Translations under genes and position numbers: made by a program
Assembly: GCF_013184805.1 (NCBI RefSeq)
Contig: NZ_JAATNG010000002.1
Coordinates: forward strand, 62,001 to 126,000
Length of the DNA stretch: 64,000 nucleotides
Origin: Pseudoruegeria sp. HB172150
Lineage (GTDB): Bacteria; Pseudomonadota; Alphaproteobacteria; Rhodobacterales; Rhodobacteraceae
Direction: 5' to 3'
Notes under the pieces: model-generated
Database searches by the model: none
Seen by the model: only the letters and a program-made list of their open reading frames with translations
What the model was told of the DNA's origin: nothing
In this document: positions 19,046 through 26,799 of the stretch, in pieces
Layout: every line of letters starts with the position of its first letter
Position numbering within the stretch: position 1 is the first letter of the stretch

Positions 19046-20296
19046 TTAATCGGCTTCGACCGCGGCCTGATCCACATTGTGCTGGTGGATCGACAACGCG
19101 AGTTTCTGGATTTCCTTGCGCAGCGGGTTCTTCGCTGCGCTTTCCGCGAGCGGCATGCCGTGATCGCAGGACTGAAGGACCTGCTTGCCGCCGTCGGGCA
19201 TCATGATCTCGATCTCGATGTCCAGGCTCTCGGCCATCCGCTTGACGCGGCTCTTGCCGGACATGTCGGTGAACTTCGGCGAGCGATTCAGGACGTAACG
19301 CATTTTCTCGTGCGGCAGATCTTCGGACTTCAGTGCCCGAACCATGCGCAGTGTGTTCTGCGCAGACCGCATGTCGAGCTCCAGCATCGCAAGATAGACG
19401 TGGCTCTCGCCCAGCACGGTCTCGGTCCAGTTCACAACCGTGGTCGGCATGTCGACAACGACATAGTCGAAATGGCTTGTCGCGATGTCGAGCAGCTTGC
19501 CGACATCGTCAGGCGTGATGAAGTCCAGCGGCAGAATGTCCGAGGGCGCCGTCAACACGTGCAGCTTCTCGTTATGGGTCACGAGCGACTGCATGAAGGC
19601 TTCGTTGTCCATAGAGCCGATGTCAGACAGCAGTTCATAGACCGCTTCGCGCCGCGGAAGGTCGAGATAAGTCGACACCGAGCCGAACTGGAGGTCGAGA
19701 TCAAGGATCAGGACTCGCGGGCTTTTCTTCTTGTCCGAGTTGATCAGTTCCCAGGCGATGTTTGTCGCAAGCGTAGTGGCGCCGACACCGCCGGCCAGGC
19801 CGTGGACGGTGACGATCACGCCGTTGCGATTTGTCCGCGATGGATGCGCTAGATTGGTGTTGGCATTCGCCATCTCCGCGGCCATCCCGGCCTGGCGGAT
19901 CCGCTCGATCGCGTCGTGCAGCGTACCTTCCGGAAGCGGGTAGGGGCAGAATTCGCGCGCGCCGAGCTTCAGAAGCTGGTGTAATGCGATCGGGCTGACG
20001 TTCTCGGCAATAAGGACGACCTTGAGGCCATTCGAGTTTGCGGTCTCGATCAGGTCGGCGACGACCGCGAGATTCGCCTCGTCTTCCTCGTCGATCGCGA
20101 TCGCGACGAATTCCAAGTACTTCGCTTCGGGCTGCGTGAAGAATACGCGGGCGTCCTCGAAGGAGAGATCACCCCAGGCCTCACCCAGTTCAGCTTCCAT
20201 GTCCTCGATCAGGAGATCGAACTTTTGAACATCGCGTGCCACGGTACACGCTAGAATTGGCGCTGAATCCGCTTGCAAGGCCGCGTTAGAACTCAT
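19046..20296 (-). CDS. cpaE: Tad pilus localisation ATPase TadZ/CpaE
   Basis: A 416-residue protein of the ParA/MinD-like TadZ/CpaE family, which places the pilus machine at the cell pole. The N-terminal 130 residues are receiver-like (FDLLIEDMEAELGEAW, VVLIAENVSPIALHQLLKLG). The ATPase has a deviant Walker A, HGLAGGVGATTLATNIAW, the switch region LILDLDLQFG and DYVVVDMPTTVVNW. I chose ATG at 20296, preceded by AAGGGAA; the frame stays open 93 bases further up but without resemblance to the family. The 208-base gap upstream holds a long inverted repeat. Confidence 0.92.
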   Translation of the reverse strand: MSSNAALQADSAPILACTVARDVQKFDLLIEDMEAELGEAWGDLSFEDARVFFTQPEAKYLEFVAIAIDEEDEANLAVVADLIETANSNGLKVVLIAENVSPIALHQLLKLGAREFCPYPLPEGTLHDAIERIRQAGMAAEMANANTNLAHPSRTNRNGVIVTVHGLAGGVGATTLATNIAWELINSDKKKSPRVLILDLDLQFGSVSTYLDLPRREAVYELLSDIGSMDNEAFMQSLVTHNEKLHVLTAPSDILPLDFITPDDVGKLLDIATSHFDYVVVDMPTTVVNWTETVLGESHVYLAMLELDMRSAQNTLRMVRALKSEDLPHEKMRYVLNRSPKFTDMSGKSRVKRMAESLDIEIEIMMPDGGKQVLQSCDHGMPLAESAAKNPLRKEIQKLALSIHQHNVDQAAVEAD

Positions 20297-20430
20297 CTTC
20301 CAATTTCCCTTCGTTCTCCGGTGCCGACCATCCCGCTTTGTAGCGCGTCTTGGCTGGTCCCGGATCCCGGCCTGCGGGGCCGGGTACACTGCTCTACGCT
20401 GGAGTTGTGCTGGGGAAAGTGGGCGAGATT

Positions 20431-20487
20431 ACGGCCAAAAAATCGTCTTTATTCGGTAAATTCGAACGAAAGCGGTCTTTTGGCCGT
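20431..20487. repeat. Perfect 10-base inverted repeat in the gap before cpaE
   Basis: ACGGCCAAAA at 20431-20440 is matched exactly by TTTTGGCCGT at 20478-20487, with 37 bases between. A second hairpin, CCCGGCC-TGCGG-GGCCGGG, lies at 20366-20384. Both lie between the short lipoprotein gene and cpaE, inside the tad transcription unit. They could be an RNA stem or paired operator sites for a separate cpaE promoter. Confidence 0.6.
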
Positions 20488-20504
20488 CATTGTCGCTGTT
20501 GTTA

Positions 20505-20879
20505 TCATTCGTTGCCGGTGGTTTCGGCATTCGTCGGAAGTTCGGTCGCGCTGGCGACGTACTCGTTGAAGATCACCGTCGCGTACTTACCGTTCAGATA
20601 TCCACCGCAATGCACGCGCGCGACGTAGGGGGCAGGGGCCCCTTTCGGTGAGGCGGAGACTTCCGGTTCATAGAGGATTTGGCCCTTCGGAATGTAGGAA
20701 TTACACTTTTGCGCCAATTGGTTACGCATCGTTGCATTTCCGAAGGTTCCGTCATCGATGAAGGCGCCCGCCTCCTGTGTCCAGCTTGAAAAGATTGTCC
20801 GGTCGCCACAGGCAGCAAGAGCCAGCAGGGATGAGACGACAAGCAGGGTCTTGGTAGGATGTGCAGCCATCTTGCTCAC
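20505..20879 (-). CDS. Short lipoprotein in the CpaD/OmpA position of the Tad locus
   Basis: A 124-residue predicted lipoprotein: signal TKTLLVVSSLLALAACG with the lipobox Cys at about residue 24. The mature part contains GTFGNATMRNQLAQKC, resembling the FGNAT-type segment I associate with CpaD or OmpA-type lipoproteins found at this place in related Tad loci, but there is no OmpA peptidoglycan-binding domain and the protein is much shorter. It starts at GTG 20879, overlapping the secretin stop (GTGA); ATG at 20870 is an alternative. It may be a pilotin-like partner of the secretin. Confidence 0.8.
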   Translation of the reverse strand: MSKMAAHPTKTLLVVSSLLALAACGDRTIFSSWTQEAGAFIDDGTFGNATMRNQLAQKCNSYIPKGQILYEPEVSASPKGAPAPYVARVHCGGYLNGKYATVIFNEYVASATELPTNAETTGNE

Positions 20880-22288
20880 TCCATCACGTAGCCGTAAGAG
20901 CCATTGAAGTCCTGTTGAGCGACTTCACCAGCGGGCCCCGAGGCGGGATTCCTGTTGTTGCCGACGGTCTTGCCGAACAGAAACAGTTCGGATTCGGTCG
21001 GCGGACGGACACGATCGGTCGGCAGCGCCAGCGCGGCGCCTGTTGTGGGCGACACAAGGTGCGGGGTGACGATGATCACCAGTTCGCTCTGCGAACGCTG
21101 ATAGCTGGACGAACGGAACAGCGAGCCAAGAACCGGGATGTCGCCCAGCCAGGGCACCTGGCCGTTCAGGTCTTCGAAGTCGTCCTGAAGGAGGCCTGCG
21201 ATGGCAAAGCTCTCGCCGTCGCGCATCTCGACAGTGGTCTGGGTCTCGCGCCGGCGGAACGCGCTCACCGCGATGCCTCCCTGCTCGAAGCTGGTCGAGG
21301 GGTCGATGCCCGAGACAGACGCCGTCAGTTGAAGGTTGATCCGGTTGCTGTCGACCACGCGGGGCGTGAACGCCATTTCCACACCGAAGGGCTTGTACTC
21401 GATGGTGATGCCGCCGTCGCCGTCGGCCACCGGGATCGGATACTCGCCGCCGGCAAGGAACGTTGCCTGCTGGCCCGACAGGGCGGTCAGGTTCGGTTCC
21501 GCAAGGGTGCGGACCATCCCTTTACTTTCCAGAGCTTCCAGCAGGACGCCGAACTCGAAGGCGCCGGCTGAGAAGCCAAGTGCCAGGACGCCTTCGGAGC
21601 CCGCCGTGGTGGTAATCGGGAAGGAACCCAGGGCGTTATCGCCATCGAGCCAGGTTCCGGTCTCGGATTCGACGCCGACATCGGCACCGCCGCCCGAGAT
21701 GGCAAGCGAGGACGACAGGCTTTTCGAAACCGAACGTTCCATTTCCGCGAAGCGGACCTTCAGCATCACCTGCTGAGTGCCGCCGACCACCATCAGGTTC
21801 GAGACCCGGTCAGGGGCGTACCGGTTGGCCAGATCAAGCGCGCGGTCGAGCCGTTCGATGTTAGAGACGACGCCCGAAAGTACGATGCCATCATTGGCCG
21901 TCCGGACTTCGATCTGTTCGCCAGGCAGGATTTGCTGCAGGCGTTCCTTGAACTCGGCCACGTCCGGCGCGACCTGCACCTCGACGTTCGCGATCAACTG
22001 ACCCTCGACACCGAGAAGTGTTAGCGTCGTCCGGCCCGGCGTCTTGCCGAGGACATAGATCGTGCGATCAGACAAAGTGGAAATGTCAGCAATAGCCGGG
22101 TTGGCAATGCTGAGCTCAGCGAACGGGCTGTCACTTTCGACGACGACCGCCCGGTTCATCGGAACGCTTAGACTGCCCGACGCAGCGCCGCGCAGCACGC
22201 GCAGATTCTGCGCCGATACTTCTGGGGCGGATGCGCCCATGACGGACAAGCCGATCAGGGCTGCCCCGAATAGTTTCGCAATGTGCAT
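20876..22288 (-). CDS. cpaC: Tad pilus outer-membrane secretin CpaC/RcpA
   Basis: A 470-residue secretin that forms the outer-membrane channel for the Flp pilus. It has a signal peptide (MHIAKLFGAALIGLSVMGAS, cut after VSA), an N-terminal pilus-specific domain (residues about 30-110), a BON-like segment (NDGIVLSGVVSNIERLDRAL) and the C-terminal secretin domain (VRTLAEPNLTALSGQQATFL, GGEYPIPV, ELVIIVTPHLV). The start is ATG at 22288. The 204-base gap to cpaB contains a terminator, so cpaC may have its own promoter. It is coupled to the lipoprotein gene by a 4-base overlap. Confidence 0.94.
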   Translation of the reverse strand: MHIAKLFGAALIGLSVMGASAPEVSAQNLRVLRGAASGSLSVPMNRAVVVESDSPFAELSIANPAIADISTLSDRTIYVLGKTPGRTTLTLLGVEGQLIANVEVQVAPDVAEFKERLQQILPGEQIEVRTANDGIVLSGVVSNIERLDRALDLANRYAPDRVSNLMVVGGTQQVMLKVRFAEMERSVSKSLSSSLAISGGGADVGVESETGTWLDGDNALGSFPITTTAGSEGVLALGFSAGAFEFGVLLEALESKGMVRTLAEPNLTALSGQQATFLAGGEYPIPVADGDGGITIEYKPFGVEMAFTPRVVDSNRINLQLTASVSGIDPSTSFEQGGIAVSAFRRRETQTTVEMRDGESFAIAGLLQDDFEDLNGQVPWLGDIPVLGSLFRSSSYQRSQSELVIIVTPHLVSPTTGAALALPTDRVRPPTESELFLFGKTVGNNRNPASGPAGEVAQQDFNGSYGYVME

Positions 22289-22446
22289 GTGACCTGCCTC
22301 TAGGTTCACGGTGGCCCGGTCTAAGTCGCCGGTTTGGAGGAACCTTGGCCTAAAATGCGAATCCGATCAATAATCAAGTATTTGGAGAAGTTTCCTTATG
22401 TGGAGATCGGGCAACAGGGTGGCAATTCGAAGGTAAGAATTGGAAA

Positions 22447-22467
22447 GGGCCCCGCAATGCGGAGCCC
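22447..22467 (-). terminator. Terminator after cpaB
   Basis: On the minus strand a nine-pair stem including one T-G pair (GGGCTCCGC, loop ATT, GCGGGGCCC) is followed by TTT. It lies about 25 bases after the cpaB stop and before the AT-rich leader of cpaC, so it should end or reduce transcription between pilin/cpaB and the machinery genes. Confidence 0.65.
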
Positions 22468-22492
22468 TGCAAATTGTATTAATTGTGTAATT

Positions 22493-23338
22493 TCAGTTCG
22501 TGCAGGGAATCGGCGTCTCGATGATTTCGCCGCCCCGGCGGGTCCGGATGGTGCAGACTTTCGGCGCTTCGACCTCGGCCACTTCTGGCTCCGGCTCCGG
22601 AACGATTTCTTCAATTCCCAGCAGCCGATTTTGGTCAATCTCCACTTCGTTCTCGACGATCTCGTCGTCGGTGGCGCCAAGCAGCGAAAGCGACAGGCGC
22701 CCCGTGCTCTGGGCCTGCGCCAGCGCCGCCACTTCAAGCGGCGAGGCTTCCACGGTAACCGTACGCGCGATCGTCGGCGCTGCGCGGTCGCCGTCAGCGG
22801 TCTGGTCAATTGCAACAAGTTTGATTCCAGGCATGATCAGCTTGGTCACGTCCCCGCCACGGCGACCCGGAGGCGTGCCGGTCCAGTAAACGTCGACGCG
22901 GTCACCCGGACGCAGGAAGCCGGACACACCGGAAGAGACATCGACCCGAATCGCGAAGGCGCGCATACCCTTGGTCAGTCGGGTGCTCACCCCGGCGTCC
23001 TCGCCGGGCTCGGTGATCTTCACTACGAGAAGCGGTTCGTCCTTTTCGATGGTCCGCAGCGCGGTCCGCAATTCGCGTTCGCCTTCCGGAAAGACAGCCT
23101 CAAGGTTCGGGAAGGCGCCGGAGGGGATGTGGTCGGCAGGCCACTTGATGATTTGCACGTCTTCCTTGCGGATCGGACGTCCATAGGTGAGCTGCTTGTT
23201 GGCGACAACGACATCGACCGTCGGCACGATTTTGTCACGCGCGGCGCGTTCGCTTTCCAGGAAATCCTTGGCCATGTACACGGCAAAGCTGGCCAGGCCG
23301 AGCCCAGCAATCAGCACAAGTCCGAAAATCATTCGCAT
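22493..23338 (-). CDS. cpaB: Flp pilus assembly protein CpaB/RcpC
   Basis: A 281-residue periplasmic/inner-membrane protein of the CpaB family. An N-terminal membrane anchor (MRMIFGLVLIAGLGLASFAV) is followed by an SAF domain (VDVVVANKQLTYGRPIRKED, residues about 42-61) and an RcpC-type domain (SSGVSGFLRPGDRVDVYWTG). The C-terminus ends with a short Cys-containing segment, RTRRGGEIIETPIPCTN. CpaB associates with the CpaC secretin. It is transcribed after the two pilins and before the secretin, with a terminator behind it. Confidence 0.92.
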   Translation of the reverse strand: MRMIFGLVLIAGLGLASFAVYMAKDFLESERAARDKIVPTVDVVVANKQLTYGRPIRKEDVQIIKWPADHIPSGAFPNLEAVFPEGERELRTALRTIEKDEPLLVVKITEPGEDAGVSTRLTKGMRAFAIRVDVSSGVSGFLRPGDRVDVYWTGTPPGRRGGDVTKLIMPGIKLVAIDQTADGDRAAPTIARTVTVEASPLEVAALAQAQSTGRLSLSLLGATDDEIVENEVEIDQNRLLGIEEIVPEPEPEVAEVEAPKVCTIRTRRGGEIIETPIPCTN

Positions 23339-23568
23339 AACACGTCCTCTTTCAGTGTGGCGGCGGGGCGCGAAGGCGTCTTTTATCCCATTCGGGGATT
23401 CACCCGTTCATGTGACAATGCCGGTAGATTGCGGCAAAACCGTGCACGACGCTGGGCGGCCATATGGTTTTTTCCACGAAGCGCCTACAGTTCTACAGAC
23501 TTTGACGGCAATGGGTCACCAATCGCAGGGTGTCGTCGGGTTGGCGGCGAAGTGGGCGCTTGCCTGGT

Positions 23569-23763
23569 TTAGTAGGTGGTCTTGATACCCTGCTCCGACA
23601 TGACCGACCCGATCGTGTCGGCATAATCGGAAGTTGCACCGCCGACAGTGCTCAGCACCGCGATGCCCAGACCGACGATGGCCGCCGTCAGAACGACCCA
23701 GTCGACGGTCACGGCACCATCGTCATCGTTGTCGAAGCGTTTGATCAGCGTGAAAAGTTTCAT
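23569..23763 (-). CDS. Flp pilin (second copy)
   Basis: A 64-residue Flp-type prepilin. The leader MKLFTLIKRFDNDDDG is cut by the prepilin peptidase after Gly16, giving a mature pilin beginning AVTVDWVVLTAAIVG. The usual Flp motif has Glu at +5 and Tyr at +6; here they are Asp and Trp. It differs from the pilin encoded upstream (23979-24173) at 10 of 64 positions. I chose ATG at 23763 to match the paralogue; an upstream in-frame ATG at 23778 would add five residues. It lies behind a strong terminator, so it is probably expressed from readthrough or its own promoter. Confidence 0.92.
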   Translation of the reverse strand: MKLFTLIKRFDNDDDGAVTVDWVVLTAAIVGLGIAVLSTVGGATSDYADTIGSVMSEQGIKTTY

Positions 23764-23933
23764 TGTATGTTCCGTCATTTGCTCGAAGGTTTGCCTCCGC
23801 CCGATTTTAGCTCGTGCGGTTGGCAAAGGTGTTAAGGCTGCAAATGCGGCGGGATTTGGGCGAAGTCGTCAATAATGGCTTTTCTGTGTGACGACTTGTG
23901 TTGCGCTGGCAACAATCGCTCCAAACAAAAAGA

Positions 23934-23957
23934 ACCACGCCCCCGAAGGGGCGCGGT
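23934..23957 (-). terminator. Rho-independent terminator after the first Flp pilin gene
   Basis: On the minus strand a 10-base-pair stem with one G-T pair (ACCGCGCCCC, loop TTCG, GGGGCGTGGT) is followed by TTCTTTTTG. It lies 21 bases after the stop of the pilin at 23979-24173. UUCG loop and T run make this a textbook terminator, giving an abundant short pilin mRNA. Confidence 0.9.
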
Positions 23958-23978
23958 CCTGATAGATCTGCCAGACGA

Positions 23979-24173
23979 TTAGTAGGTCGTCTTGACGCCT
24001 TGCTCCGACAGTACCGAGCCGATCGTCTCGGAGTAGTCGGCGGTCGCACCACCCACGGTGGTCAGGACGGCGATGCCCAGGCCAACGATAGCAGCGGTCA
24101 GGACGACCCAGTCGACGGTCACGGCGCCGTCTTCGTCACGCTCGAAGCGTTTGATCAGGTTGAACAGTTTCAT
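23979..24173 (-). CDS. Flp pilin (first copy, probably the main subunit)
   Basis: A 64-residue Flp-type prepilin with leader MKLFNLIKRFERDEDG, cleavage after Gly16 and a mature N-terminus AVTVDWVVLTAAIVG that forms the hydrophobic pilus core; the C-terminus ends GVKTTY. It is the first gene of the tad locus in transcription order. It has a good ribosome site (GGAG six bases before ATG 24173) and its own terminator, which fits the highly expressed major subunit. Asp and Trp replace the usual Glu-Tyr after the cleavage site, as in its paralogue. Confidence 0.94.
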   Translation of the reverse strand: MKLFNLIKRFERDEDGAVTVDWVVLTAAIVGLGIAVLTTVGGATADYSETIGSVLSEQGVKTTY

Positions 24174-24518
24174 GTCTTTCTCCATCGGTAAATACGCGCT
24201 CATATTGGTTGCCACCACAAGCGCTGGGGAATGCCTTTCCCGTTGCCCGTCTTGGCATAGGGAGATTAAGCAGTTGGATTCGGGCGAGAATTGGACTGCT
24301 ATCGTACATTTTCACGTGAATCCGGTGTCCCGGCTAATATGCTGATTTGCCCTGTTTTCCTGACTGAATCGGTCGCTTTGATTGCCTAAATTGCGCCCGA
24401 ATTGTCAATTTTGACACATTTTGGCAGCCAATTTGCCGATGGGCACCGCGGAGACCTAGCGAAAACCCCCTGACTCTTTAAAACAGGGCTCAGCAGTGAG
24501 GGGCGGGAAAGAACCCCG
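24174..24518. promoter_or_regulatory. Divergent control region between Flp pilin and lytic transglycosylase genes
   Basis: These 345 bases have no supported gene and are noticeably AT-richer than the surroundings. They must hold the pilin promoter (minus) and the transglycosylase promoter (plus). Two perfect palindromes stand out: TTCACGTGAA at 24311-24320 and TGTCAA-TT-TTGACA at 24403-24416. The second contains a TTGACA that could be a -35 box on the plus strand, but no convincing -10 follows at 17 bases. The binding proteins are unknown. Confidence 0.5.
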
Positions 24519-25334
24519 ATGAGACAGGCAGTATCGGCAGCGCTGATCATAATGGCGGCCTTTTGCGCTCCCGGAACAGCCGGGGCGGAGCCTCCGCCTT
24601 TTGCCGAGTTCACCTTCAAACGCGTCAAACCGCCCGCGCCCGGCACCACCAACCGGATCAACATCCAGATTGAGCCGCAACCGGAACCGCCGAAGCCCGA
24701 GCCAGAGGCAGAGGCGGAACCGAAGCCGCCAGTCGAAGGCGCCTATGCCTGGTATTGGGACAAGGTACGCCCCGAAATGTCGGAGGCCGGTCCGGGGCGG
24801 CTGGAATCGGCGTTGAACGAACTGACCAAGGGGCCGGGCGTTCCGACACCACGGCTCGCCAGCATGCAGGCGATCGCGCAGGCCTACGGACGCGACATTC
24901 TGGCGGCCACGGTCGGTACCAAGGTCTCACCGGCTCTGGTGCTGGCCGTGATCGGCATCGAGTCCTCCGGCCGCTCGAACGCGGTCAGTCCGAAAGGCGC
25001 CACTGGCCTGATGCAGCTCATCCCCGATACCGCGGCCCGTTTCGGAGTAACCAATTCGACAGATCCGGCGCAAAACATCAAGGGTGGCGTCGCCTATCTC
25101 GATTGGCTTATGGGTGAATTCGGCAATGACCCCATACTGGTGCTGGCCGGCTACAACGCGGGTGAGGGGGCCGTCTGGAAGCATTCGGGCGTGCCGCCCT
25201 ATGACGAGACGCGGGCCTATGTGCCCAAGGTCCTTGCCGCCTGGACTGTGGCACGGGGGCTTTGCATGACCCCACCGGTGCTGATCAGCGACGGTTGCGC
25301 CTTTGCCGTGTCGGGGGTGCGCACGGATGGATGA
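24519..25334 (+). CDS. Secreted lytic transglycosylase (SLT domain)
   Basis: A 271-residue periplasmic murein lytic transglycosylase. It has a signal peptide (MRQAVSAALIIMAAFCAPG, cut after AGA), a Pro/Glu-rich linker (residues about 50-75) and a C-terminal SLT domain with the catalytic Glu in GIESSGRSNAVSPKGATG, then LMQLIPDTAARFG and LAGYNAGEGAV. Such enzymes open peptidoglycan for envelope-spanning machines, so it could serve the neighbouring Tad pilus. It overlaps the HAD-UbiA gene by eight bases, tying it to the polyprenyl-sugar genes as well. Confidence 0.9.
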   Translation: MRQAVSAALIIMAAFCAPGTAGAEPPPFAEFTFKRVKPPAPGTTNRINIQIEPQPEPPKPEPEAEAEPKPPVEGAYAWYWDKVRPEMSEAGPGRLESALNELTKGPGVPTPRLASMQAIAQAYGRDILAATVGTKVSPALVLAVIGIESSGRSNAVSPKGATGLMQLIPDTAARFGVTNSTDPAQNIKGGVAYLDWLMGEFGNDPILVLAGYNAGEGAVWKHSGVPPYDETRAYVPKVLAAWTVARGLCMTPPVLISDGCAFAVSGVRTDG

Positions 25335-26766
25335 CAAGACTCCGCTGGCGCTGGATGTGGATGGCACCTTCCTGCGCACTGATATGCTTTTCGAGTGTTT
25401 CTGGGGTGCGATGGGCAAGGATCCGATCGGCACGCTTCAGGTCTGTGCCGAGCACTTCCGCAACCGTGCCCGCCTGAAACATGAGCTCGCCGGTCTCGCG
25501 CAATTGCGCACTGATTTGATGCCGGTGAACGAAGAAGTCCTGGCTCTGGCCCGCTCCGCACAGGCAGAGGGGCGCGAGGTTGTTCTGGCATCGGCCTCCG
25601 ATGCGCAGCTTGTCTCCGCGCTGGCCGCAGACCATGGACTGTCCGAGCGGGTATTCGCCTCCTCTCACCCGGGCCGTAACCTGAAGGGAAAGAACAAGGC
25701 CGCGGCCCTGGTAGAAGCCTACGGCGAAGGTGGTTTCGACTACGCCGGAAACGAGGCGGTGGATCGAGCGATCTGGGACCATGCGCGCGGCGCGATTATT
25801 GTGGGGACGCACCCGCTGATCGCAAACGAACTCGAACGCGACGGCAAGGCGGTCACCCATCTTCACTGGACGTGGACAGTCGCCGATCTGATCCGTGCCC
25901 TGCGGCCGCATCAATGGGTCAAGAACGTCCTGCTGTTCGTGCCGATGATCGCGTCGCACTATTTTTCATGGGCGACCATGTTCACCGTGCTGGTCGGCAT
26001 CATGGCATTCTCTTTCGCGGCTTCATCCATCTATATCGTCAATGATCTGCTGGATCTTGAAGCGGACCGTTTGCACGCGACCAAACACAAAAGACCCTTT
26101 GCCAGCGGGGTTGTCCCGATAAACATCGGCATGGCCGCCTGCGCGGTGCTGGCGCTGTTGGCGGTGGCGCTGAGCCTGACGATATCCTGGTCGTTTCTTG
26201 GGGTCACACTTATATATATGCTGCTATCGCTCAGCTACTCGCTGAAGCTCAAGCGTCTGCGGTGGGTGGACATCGCGACGCTTGCCGCACTCTATACACT
26301 CCGTGTCATCGCGGGCGCGCTTGCGGTCGACGTCTACGTGTCCGGCTACCTGCTGGTGTTCATCTTCCCCACCTTCGTGACGCTCGGCTGCGTAAAGCGC
26401 CTGACCGAGGTGACACTTGCGAAGGACAATCAGAGGCTGCCGGGCCGCGGCTACGGCAGGCCGGATCGCGGCGATCTGTTGAACGTCGCCTGGCTTGGCA
26501 CGGTCGGTTCGCTGATGGTGTTCTTTCTTTACACTTTCACCGATCAGGCGATGGACCTGTACCCGACCCGTTGGCTGCTTTACGCGGCTATGGTGCCGCT
26601 GGCCCTGTGGCTGATCCGCATGGTGCGGCTCGGCTATCAGGGCAAGCAGGATTACGACCCTATCGTCTTTGCCATGCGCGACAAGCGCGGGCTCGGCCTG
26701 ATATTCATCATGCTGGCGATCATGTTCTACGCAGCCGGTCTATGGCAGACGTGGTTCGGCGTTTGA
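25327..26766 (+). CDS. HAD phosphatase-UbiA prenyltransferase fusion, decaprenyl-phosphate phosphoribosyltransferase-like
   Basis: A 479-residue two-domain protein. Residues 1-190 are a HAD hydrolase (LALDVDGTFLRTDM with the two catalytic Asp at 10 and 12; VVLASASDAQLVSAL). The rest is a polytopic UbiA-type prenyltransferase with NDLLDLEADRLHATKHKRP (about 239-257) and the loop KRLTEVTLAKDNQRLPGRG, which resembles the KRYAE loop of mycobacterial Rv3806c. Family logic: the UbiA part transfers 5-phosphoribose from PRPP to polyprenyl phosphate and the HAD part removes the 5-phosphate. ATG at 25327 was chosen. It is convergent with the DprE2/DprE1-like pair that could perform the next steps. Confidence 0.87.
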   Translation: MDDKTPLALDVDGTFLRTDMLFECFWGAMGKDPIGTLQVCAEHFRNRARLKHELAGLAQLRTDLMPVNEEVLALARSAQAEGREVVLASASDAQLVSALAADHGLSERVFASSHPGRNLKGKNKAAALVEAYGEGGFDYAGNEAVDRAIWDHARGAIIVGTHPLIANELERDGKAVTHLHWTWTVADLIRALRPHQWVKNVLLFVPMIASHYFSWATMFTVLVGIMAFSFAASSIYIVNDLLDLEADRLHATKHKRPFASGVVPINIGMAACAVLALLAVALSLTISWSFLGVTLIYMLLSLSYSLKLKRLRWVDIATLAALYTLRVIAGALAVDVYVSGYLLVFIFPTFVTLGCVKRLTEVTLAKDNQRLPGRGYGRPDRGDLLNVAWLGTVGSLMVFFLYTFTDQAMDLYPTRWLLYAAMVPLALWLIRMVRLGYQGKQDYDPIVFAMRDKRGLGLIFIMLAIMFYAAGLWQTWFGV

Positions 26767-26799
26767 CCTTTGAATTAAACAACCTCGCCCGCCGGTCTA

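Noticed and set aside
24411-24439. TTGACA as a -35 promoter box for the transglycosylase gene
   Set aside because: No convincing -10 box appears 16-18 bases downstream; I kept only the palindrome it is part of.
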